Assembly (NCBI GenBank): GCA_028753945.1
Contig: JAPNXP010000011.1
Coordinates: 1,860,001 to 1,924,000, forward strand
Length of the DNA: 64,000 nt
Direction of reading: 5' to 3'
From: Hexactinellida sp. DTS-2022
Lineage: Eukaryota > Porifera > Hexactinellida
Every line of letters starts with the position of its first letter. Position 1 is the first letter of the stretch. This document shows, in pieces, positions 56,427-64,000 of this stretch. A program made the translations under genes and the position numbers. The notes below the pieces were generated by a model. It did no database searches, was not told the origin of the DNA, and saw only the letters and a list, made by a program, of their open reading frames with translations.

Positions 56427-57794
56427 TCAACAAAAGTTATGAATAACAAACTGATCCCTGTAGTGTTTTACAGCAAAATGCCCAGTTTCCTCAAATGCCA
56501 ACGGTTCATCCACTATACTTGTATGATGATCAATAATAGAATCTTCCAACATGGGTTGCTTCCAAACAATAGCCATATTATGAAGAACAGCACATGCAAG
56601 AATAATAGTGCAGACTTTATCTAGAGCCATGCGGATCTCTCCTTGATGGCTATTAAATCTTCTCTTCCACCTCCCAAATGTTTGCTCGAGTAATACACAC
56701 TTTTTTGTGGGAATAATTCAATTATCTTGGACATTTGAAGTAAGTTGCCGGTATGAAGTTAATAAATAGGATTTCAGAGTATACCCAGAGGCGTAGCTAT
56801 AGGCGGTTCATTGAACCAGGCCCCCGATGTCTCGGGCCCCCAAAAAGGCCTGTCTCCCAACCTATCTGAGTAAATCCCTGTACAGGGCTCCAATTTTCCC
56901 CTGTACATTGGTCAAAATTCCTGTACACCTGCCAAACAATTTCGCATGCCGCGAACCTCCTTAAAATTTACTACTCCAATTTGAACTATTGGGGCCGAGA
57001 GGCCCGGCACATACTTTTGAACTGGGCCCCCCGAAACCTTAGCTACGTCACTGCATATATCCACTATCACCTAAGATATGCTTTCCAAACAAGAAGTTAT
57101 TTTCCACATAGTATGTTCCAACCTGAGAGAGCTTCCAAATACGCGAGTCATGTACTGAACAGGGGAATCTTGCCAATACGTCGTAAAATCTACCATCAGG
57201 GAGACAGATAGCTTGAACATTTATGGAGTGGTAGAAATGTCTGTTTACATAATCAGCCTCATTTCAGAAGGCTTTTGAATACGAACGTGTGTTCCATCTA
57301 CAAGTCCAAGAACGCCTGGTAGGTTCGCGAGCTCATAAAACTGGGACCTAATCGTAGCCTTCTCAGCAGAACCGGAAATGCTAATAAACTTTGAATATAC
57401 CGATTGTAGTCCGAGTGCAACGCTCTAATGTACCTGCAAGCTGATGGTTGGCTCACGTGAACTCCATCACCACAAATTATCTGAAGAGTCCCAGATGCAA
57501 AAATTGTAGAGCAACACAAACTTGTAAATGTGGATGTGCAGCATGAGATCTATCAGTTGAATTAAGATGATCAACTATGATCTCTTTAATCCTTAACATT
57601 GCTGACCTTGAGAAGTGGTAACGCTGCACCAATTCTAGATCATCATAGAATTCCAAAGGATCCCTACAATCTCTGAACACTCTCTCTCGAGGGAGAGAAT
57701 TTTCCGATTCTAAAACAATGGAATAATTCCTGCCATTTAGATGAAAAGAGATGAGTATGATAATAGCACTAACAAATGAAACTGTGAATGTCAT
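56427..57794 (-). pseudogene. PIF/Harbinger DDE transposase (HARBI1-like)
   Basis: From 57794, RVFRDCRDPLEFYDDLELVQ and RYHFSRSAMLRI are the standard N-terminal blocks, followed by a helix-turn-helix-like SQPSACRYIRAL. Catalytic residues are visible: VDGTHVR (first Asp, about 57290), SVHDSRIW and GDSGY (second Asp, about 57065), and LLEQTFGRWKRRF (Glu, about 56680). The frame ends ILACAVLHNMA and a short acidic tail (stop at 56427). It is broken by frameshifts near 57490, by lesions at 57240-57330, and by a 268-bp MITE at 56786-57053. The triad itself is intact. Confidence 0.85.
56786..57053. mobile_element. hAT-type MITE in Harbinger transposase
   Basis: Starts CAGAGGCGTAGCTATAGG and ends TTAGCTACGTCACTG, inverted repeats. 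The flanks gtatacc and atatatcc match imperfectly. It separates the GDSGY and EQTFGRW blocks. Confidence 0.65.
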
Positions 57795-57986
57795 TTTTCA
57801 TTATAAATAATTATACTCGAGTAAATTTCATCGGAGTGCAAGTGAGATCACATTGGTATGTTTTTCAACAGTATAAGTTACTACATTGTACATTCCTAAT
57901 CACATTCAATAGAGGTGTTGTTTGTCAGGAAGACAACCAACTTGGTTAGATATTTAAGGTCGTATTCCTACTTAGACAGTTGGAGG

Positions 57987-58171
57987 CAGGGTTTCATCTA
58001 GGCGTACGTGACGCGCCTGCAGGCGCGTAATTTTGGAAAGAAATTTTTCTAGGCGCGCGAAATTCGAGAGATGCTCCCATAGACGTAATACAAATTGAGT
58101 ATTTTAGGCGCGTGTGAGCGAGCTCAAGCTTAATCTAGGCGCGCAGAAAATTTTTCCTAGATGTAAGCCTG
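57987..58171. mobile_element. 185-bp hAT-type MITE, TSD GTTGGAGG
   Basis: Starts CAGGGTTTCATCTAGGCG and ends CCTAGATGTAAGCCTG. GTTGGAGG is repeated on both sides (57979-57986, 58172-58179). The interior repeats taggcgcg words. A same-sized sister is at 61201-61385 and a truncated one at 63715. Confidence 0.9.
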
Positions 58172-58495
58172 GTTGGAGGTATTATATAATCCTACTTCTA
58201 GTTTAGGTTCTTATTTCTTATTTTTACTAGTGTATAATCATTATAGATTACATACATAAAACATTGAATTTTCATGATAGAATCCAATCAAGTAAAACAA
58301 TATTGGCACCACACATATCATAAGAGAATCGCCAGCCGGCGTGCAGGCAGTACAACAACATAAATAGAAGCTATGTCTTATATTTGACATTAATTGCCTC
58401 AACTGTTGCTTAAAAAGAAAAATGAAGAAATATATATTTTAGTAGATCAATAATAATTAACCACTTACCATAACTAAATTATACATAACTCTATA

Positions 58496-59059
58496 CACTA
58501 ACCGGCCAAAAGTATTTGAACAGCAAAATTTGTATTCAGACATTTGAGGTTATACCAGCATAATAACATTAGGAGATGTCACAAAAGGGCTATTCACATG
58601 AAACGATATGTAAAGTGTAAAAAAAACATCAAAATTTTCGAATTTACATCTTTATGGAGGCGTTAAACTCATTAAATATATAATTAGCTAATTAATTAAT
58701 TATTTTGTGATCATTAAGATGCAATGTTATTATATTAATTCTGATTGCAGATTTGAATTCCACATGGTTTAATTACTCTAAGTGCATAATTTCAAATCAA
58801 TCCGAATATTTTCTACTGTGATAAGAGCCACGTTTCCATTTGTGCCACTTATGCCACAAGTGGCACGTGGCAGAAACACTCATGCCACTTCGTGAATATT
58901 TTCAAAATAGATTAGAATTCACAATATTTTCATATCTTTATTTATAATAAGATATTTATAGTCATTTAAGAGTAGTTTAGATAGCCGGTAATAAGTTATA
59001 GACGAGTATTGTGTGTGTATTAAAATCCCTATTGTTCAAATACTTTTGGCTAGTCAGTG
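58496..59059. mobile_element. Tc1/mariner-type MITE, TA flanks
   Basis: The ends CACTAACCGGCCAAAAGTAT and ATACTTTTGGCTAGTCAGTG are inverted repeats of the Tc1 type, with TA on both sides. 564 bp, no transposase. A small internal hairpin (gtgccacttatgccac) is near 58840. Confidence 0.8.
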
Positions 59060-59635
59060 TATATATATTTTGTATTTAATTAGGATAATGCTCTATTCTA
59101 ATCATATTTACCTTAAAGGTATTTTAAGTTCGGTCTTAAGATAGATCTTAAGTTCGATCTTAATTCTTAGTGAATAGCTCTAAGTTTGGTCTTAAGTTCG
59201 GTCTTAAGATCGATCTTAAAACTTAAGATTGATCTTAGTAGTTCTTAGTAAATAAGCCCGTTGGAGTAATTCTCAGAATATTAACTAGTGACAAATTGAT
59301 CAATGAAGATAGCTTCGAACGTATTTGTCAGGCATTATTCCTGACCTATGTAAAAATTATAATGTTAGAATACAATCAGTAACATTCTGAATTATCAATA
59401 ACGTTTGAATAGTGCTAATTTACCTATTGTTATGTGATTGAATCATAATACTAATAGGAAAAACTCCTGTTGATTTTCGTCAATTCATTTCTAGATTTTC
59501 GGGAATACAGGTGATGTCTAGTAATCACACCTTAGACGAAATTGTGATGCATGATAAGTTTTGGCGGGCAGTGTATATTCATTGGCATTTCAGGAGTCAT
59601 TTAATTATTTTCTCCAATTTTAGAATATATTATCA

Positions 59636-60740
59636 ACTGGAGCGATTCGCTTGCTAGGTTGCTTCGGGGCAGAATACAACCATAATACAACCGCTTTGCG
59701 GTTGGCGTATGGTTTATATACATCCAACATTGATTATAAACAGTAAATAGGCCAAAATAGTTGAATTTAATTATGTGAAATTTTAGTGATTACGTCAACA
59801 TGCGATAAAGAGTAAGCATATAGGCAATCTGGTGTGAACAAATGTCACATCATTAATGGGCATGTTCGATTAAGTTTCAATTTTTCAAGATTTATGTGCG
59901 ATCAATAGTAGGGTCAAAATCTAAGATTCCGTGACCAACCTCTGGAAAGTTAAGTATTATGCCTGATTCTGATGCTTTAGAGTATATCTCGCGATTTAAG
60001 CACCCATGACGGTCTCGAAGGTTGGGCAAACTTTTTTATAGCGACAAATTCGAAAGGGCCTCGGGCTAACATTATGAAAAATTGTTTTTGTACAGTATAC
60101 AATAAGTACTAGCTGCACTCAAAATTTCAACTCAATCGGCACTATACTTTTAATGTAATAACCTTTAGAAGATGTCATTTGTCACAATGGGATGTCCATT
60201 CTTAAAAAGTTTTTTTTTTAAGGGATTTGAAGCATATCTTATCCTATATATACATGCAATAACCTTTTAACTCGCCATGTAGTATGTCTCCATGTAAATC
60301 TCAGTAATAGACCAAAATTTAGTACTATATTACACTGGTTATTACACTAAAGTATAGTACCGATTGAGTTGAAATTTTCAGTGCAGCTTAGTACTTATTG
60401 TATACTGTTCAAAAAAGACTCTAATCTCAATTTATGATATGTTCAGAGAGGGGCCTTAATTTTTCAAAATGATTGCCGGAGGCCCTTCTGAATTTGTCGC
60501 TATAAAAAAGTTTGTCCAAATTTTCGAGACCGGCCCGGGAGCTTAAATCGCGAGACATACCCTAAAGTATCAGAATCAGGCACAAAACTTGACTTGCCAG
60601 AGGTTGGTCACGGAATCTTAGATTTTGACCCTACTACAAGTGAATTTCATGCTTCTCGAAATGTGTCAATGACGTCATAACTTGCTGAGGTGTGAGAAAT
60701 TTCGAGTTATAACCTCAACTTGTTGTAGAGTGCCAAATGT
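59636..60740 (+). repeat. R2 dispersed repeat, split by a foldback element
   Basis: The left part (59636-59907) has gcttgctaggttgcttcg and the gcggttggcgtatggttta block. The right part (60635-60740) resumes with aagtgaattt and aggtgtgagaaattt. Together they equal the R2 copy at 55.5 kb. The interruption is the element at 59908-60634. From 59264 to 59635 I see no feature. Confidence 0.7.
59908..60634. mobile_element. 727-bp foldback element, TA flanks
   Basis: The ends GTAGGGTCAAAATCTAAG and its complement CTTAGATTTTGACCCTAC open arms of about 350 bp that are inverted copies. Shared words include ttccgtgaccaacctctgg, ttttatagcgacaaattc and cagtatacaataagtact. TA occurs directly on both sides (59906-59907, 60635-60636), fitting a Tc1/mariner-type duplication. 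The loop is short. No ORF. Confidence 0.85.
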
Positions 60741-61200
60741 AGTATGGCTAGTATTATCATACGTATGTTATGATTATGACATACGGCGCGCGAAAATTTC
60801 TTTGATAAAATTGCAATCGATTAGATTTTCACAAATGCAATTGTAGGATGCATTGCTGGGAATATAATTAGAATTAACTTCAAAGAATTTGTGTTTATTG
60901 AAATGTAGTGCATGATTATAATTGTATGTTATCAATAGAATCAAATGTTATACAGTCGAAACCTGTTTATTCTAAACAATTCATTTCATGGAAATAAAGT
61001 AAGAAAAATCCGATTGAAGATAAAACAAAATTGGAATTTCTTACACATTTAGAATAAATAGAAAACGATTAGTTACGAAAAACCTGTTTCGACAAAATCA
61101 TAACTAGATAGATACACAGGAATTCACAATACTTAATTAAAATTCATAAGCACCCATTGACATAAAAAATGGATAAAAGTGCCTATACACTGGTGTATAT
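60741..61200. other. AT-rich gap with one Tigger-like end
   Basis: The phrase tacagtcgaaacctgtttattc at 60952 resembles a pogo/Tigger end, but no partner end was found. Otherwise featureless. Confidence 0.35.
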
Positions 61201-61385
61201 CAGGGTTTCATCCAGGCGTACGCAACGCGCCTCCAGGCGCTGAATTTTGAAAGGAAATCTTTCTAGGCGCGCGAAAATCGAGAGATGCTCCCATAGACGT
61301 AATACAAATTGAGTATTTTAGGCGCCTGTGAGCGAGCTGAAACTTAATCTAGGCGCGTCGAAAATTTTGCGTGGATGAAAGCCTG
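61201..61385. mobile_element. 185-bp hAT-type MITE, TSD GTGTATAT
   Basis: Sister of 57987-58171: starts CAGGGTTTCATCCAGGCG and ends GTGGATGAAAGCCTG. GTGTATAT flanks both ends (61193-61200, 61386-61393). Confidence 0.9.
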
Positions 61386-61419
61386 GTGTATATACACTTG
61401 TAGCCAATATAGTTCATAA

Positions 61420-61505
61420 AGTGCATATATACCGGTGTACATGCATGTACACCGACTTATCAGTGTACATGCATTTGCACTGGTGTACATGCATGTACAC
61501 CAAAA
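61420..61505. repeat. Palindromic 'gtgtacatgcatgtacac' cluster
   Basis: Several palindromic ggtgtacatgcatgtacacc units in 85 bases, with spacers such as gacttatcagt. Probably simple-repeat expansion; could form hairpins. Confidence 0.75.
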
Positions 61506-61744
61506 GTGCATATACACTGCAACATATACACTCAAACCTCCGTTGATCCGGAACTCTCATATACGGATACTTCCCTCAACAGGGCACTCTTATTGGTATA
61601 AAGCCAAGCTAAATATACATTTATTTACCCAATAATGATTTTGATTACAAAATATTATAACAATCTTAAATAGTCCACACCCCATTAATAAATCAGTTTT
61701 TGGTTTTCGAATGAATCTAGAAAATATGGATTTCACACATTGGG

Positions 61745-61880
61745 ATTATATAATCAATATAGCGTCGCGTGTGGTTTATGTACTCCTAAGCGTAAATAAG
61801 CCTAAATAGAATATTTTGTGTGAAAATTTAGTGATAACGTCATCATGCGTTAGTGAGCAAGCATCACAGTGTGGAACCAT
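61745..61880 (+). repeat. R2 dispersed repeat, partial copy
   Basis: Has gtgtggtttatgta, cgtaaataagcctaaatag and cgtcatcatgcg words of R2 only. The rest is missing. From 61881 to 62952 the sequence is AT-rich, without recognised features. Confidence 0.5.
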
Positions 61881-62952
61881 GGGGTAATAGGTATAAATTT
61901 GACATATCCAAATGCTAATTTAAATGCGAACATTCGATTCTATAATGTTGAACGAATAGAAAAATGTTATTGTCATTTACCTGGTTAAATATATGATGCC
62001 TACACAAAGTCTCAAAGATATGCATAAAATTTGTAAATTCAATTCTGAAAACCCACAAATATCTATTGTTAGCCAACGTTGCTATATTTAATTATGCTTG
62101 ATTCTTTGGTAATTCAAAACATATATGTGTATTCTTATACATCATTTGATAGATTTTAACTAGTTTTCAAACTCAACTAACAATGTTATTATTTTTTATG
62201 AATTTTCTTTTCGGGCTATCTTTTCAACAACTTCCTGCTTTGTGGCAAATATTCCAACTTTCCGATATTAGAATGCAAACAATCGCGAGCTGAATTGTTT
62301 GCGATTTATATAGTCTATTTATCTAAGCTTCGATTTAAAACATTGCTAAGCCCGCCCAAAGGCGCCCAAATATATTTTCGAGCTAAAGTAAAAAGTTGGT
62401 CAAGATATCGGACGGTTTATCAATATTTCCAATTTTGAACATTCATCTTAATTGAGTAATTTCCCTTCTAGTTGTTAACGAATAATGGTTTAAAATAATA
62501 TTATTTGATTTTGCTTGAATAATAATTATGGTAATCTGTACTAGCTCATCAAATTTAACAATATGAGTGAATTTGTTTCTAACAAAGACACATGTGATAC
62601 TTAAGTAGCTAACGACGGAGGTATCATTACAGTATATCTGTACAAACTTTGATTGAAATTAGTCCGTATATTGTGTAATAGCAACCCTGTACTGATAAAA
62701 AATCGTTTCAAAGCTATAATGGTATATAAAGATCCAACAAACTGTGTTCAAGACACATTATACAATAATTCACTTATGAAAAGCGATCAATAAATGTCAA
62801 TTTATACTATATAGTTACTGAATTATTTGTATTAGCCTCATAGGTATATTAACTTTGTTCTTGTTTCCATAAAAAATGTAACATAAGATAGAGCAGCCAT
62901 TGCAGTGATGACATACATAGGGCGTAGCCTCGAGTTAATAATTGGTATTATG

Positions 62953-63046
62953 CAGAGGCGGCGCGAGGGTGGGGCCAGGTGGGGCCTGTGCCCCACCTGT
63001 GACGTAATTGTGCCCCACCAGTGGCGGCTGGCTAGCGACTCCACTG
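62953..63046. mobile_element. 94-bp hAT-type MITE, TSD GTATTATG
   Basis: Starts CAGAGGCGGCGCGAGG and ends TAGCGACTCCACTG, with GTATTATG on both sides (62945-62952, 63047-63054). It contains inverted ggtggggc/gccccacc words. Confidence 0.8.
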
Positions 63047-63439
63047 GTATTATGTATTATGAGTCATCATAGGTAGGGCATTTGGAACAATTTTGATTAT
63101 GTTTAATAGAAAATACTGATTCTGTGTAAATTATTGATAGAACCATGGCTCTATTAAACCTACCGAAGCCTAGCACATGATACACGTTCAATTATATTAA
63201 TTAGCATAAAATATAGAGTGATAAATATTTGATTATTATTGACCCATATTCAAAATATTCAAAATAAATGAATGATGATGTCATTTTCACATATTTCTAG
63301 TTGAGTTAGAAATAATATAATAAAATTTTTGGATTCTACGGAGTCGATTTCCTACCTGAACTAATGCAACTTCTATGCGTACCATTAACGTAAATACCTT
63401 TACCCCATTATCGCCATTTTGCCACACTGTGAGCATGTT

Positions 63440-63712
63440 GCTAATCTTTTTCGACCAACGTGTCCGCATCATTACTGTGCATGTTCTATTAGATTTTCAG
63501 ACTTTTATCTCATAGAGGGTGGGAATTATGTGCAAATTAAATGACATTTGACACTTCTCAAATTGTGAGAATTACTTCATTACTTGGTGAGGAGTGATAA
63601 ATTTAGAGTGGAAACCGAAACTTGTTGTCAGGTGCCAAAGGTTACCCCTAAATGCCAAAAATCAGATATGGAAATCGTCCAGTTTCTGAATCAATTTGGA
63701 GCATACAAACAA
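63440..63712 (+). repeat. R2 dispersed repeat, 3' part
   Basis: Carries ccgcatcattactgtgcatg, gaattatgtgcaaatt, gtgataaatttagagtgg, and ends cgtccagtttctgaatc. It matches the distal half of the copy at 55.5 kb. Confidence 0.6.
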
Positions 63713-63714
63713 AT

Positions 63715-63808
63715 CAGGGTTTCATTCAGGAGTGTGCGACGCGCCTCCAGGTACGTACTTTGATAGGAAATTAGTCTAGGCGCACAAAAATTGATAAATG
63801 ATCCCATA
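63715..63808 (+). mobile_element. Truncated hAT-type MITE
   Basis: Starts CAGGGTTTCATTCAGG, like 57987 and 61201, with decayed aggcgcaca and gatcccatag words, and breaks off at about 63808. Its right end is absent. The last 190 bases of the window show no feature. Confidence 0.6.
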
Positions 63809-64000
63809 GCAGCGGAGTAGGAACATTATTGTGCTTGGGGGCCCGCAAAATAATCAACAATATTACTCCCGTATCTTTTTTCTAAATATTTTTCGAATTT
63901 TTAATTTTTCTTAAGACTCTCGAAATATGATTTAAGATATGCTTTTGCAGTAATATTAACCAACACACAAAAAGAAAATGTAAATTTGAGATGACCAAAA

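Larger units (their letters stand above)
54394..59260 (-). mobile_element. PIF/Harbinger transposon with both genes, TSD TTG
   Basis: The ends CGGCCGTATTCACTAAGAAC and TTCTTAGTAAATAAGCCCG are inverted repeats. The 3-base duplication TTG lies on both sides (54391-54393, 59261-59263). Subterminal cttaagatcgaacttaag words recur in both arms. On the minus strand it has a DDE transposase (56427-57794) and a Myb/SANT-like protein (54786-55500), the two-gene set of Harbinger elements. At least four smaller elements have inserted in it. It is the likely source of transposase for MITEs like 5256-9082. Confidence 0.85.

Overview
The window is AT-rich, intron-using eukaryotic DNA, almost certainly from an invertebrate animal; the species cannot be named from the sequence. 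The evidence is THAP-domain P-element-like transposases, Transib (RAG1-like), PIF/Harbinger, FLYWCH-MULE and Ginger-like genes, GT..AG introns, and many short non-autonomous DNA elements with superfamily-typical target-site duplications (TSDs). I see no convincing host gene, rRNA, tRNA or CRISPR array. Nearly every recognisable coding stretch belongs to a mobile element.

Layout. 0.5-3.1 kb: small elements (repeat R2, a non-autonomous Transib ending in CACAGTG, two hAT-type MITEs). 3.9-9.8 kb: a minus-strand P-like transposase gene split by a three-level nest (pogo-type MITE containing a Harbinger MITE containing a FLYWCH/MULE/RING transposon). 10.1-10.9 kb: a P-like 3' fragment. 12.0-14.5 kb: a gypsy-type integrase gene with intron-like gaps (Ginger-like), broken by two long-arm foldback elements. 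14.6-25.0 kb: a P-like copy (P3) split by a second P-like copy (P4, 14710-23241), itself split by a young, compact Ty3/gypsy retrotransposon (16721-21344). 25.0-27.3 kb: diverged tandem repeats with hairpins. 27.4-30.4 kb: an almost full-length Transib with CACAGTG ends. 30.7-36.5 kb: hAT MITEs, two P-like fragments and pogo MITEs. 36.6-40.0 kb: a second Transib relic with a 19-20 bp minisatellite. 40.3-41.0 kb: a non-autonomous relative of the MULE. 42.4-42.9 kb: an unrecognised 191-aa open frame ending at a splice-donor-like site. 43.4-50.1 kb: P-like 5' and 3' copies flanking a PIN-like repeat protein. 50-53.4 kb: MITEs. 53.4-54.4 kb: a third Transib relic. 54.4-59.3 kb: a PIF/Harbinger element with both classical genes (Myb/SANT-like and transposase). 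59.6-64 kb: R2 copies, a foldback element and hAT MITEs.

The elements do not form a pathway; the window is a stratigraphic record of successive insertions. Most coding regions carry frameshifts or stops. The least decayed are the gypsy Gag-Pol (identical LTRs, one in-frame TGA) and the MULE (one in-frame TAA). The most notable items are the MULE carrying an IAP-type RING finger with TTAA target duplications, the RAG1-type Transib family whose ends equal the RSS heptamer CACAGTG, the intron-bearing integrase, and the nested P-like elements.
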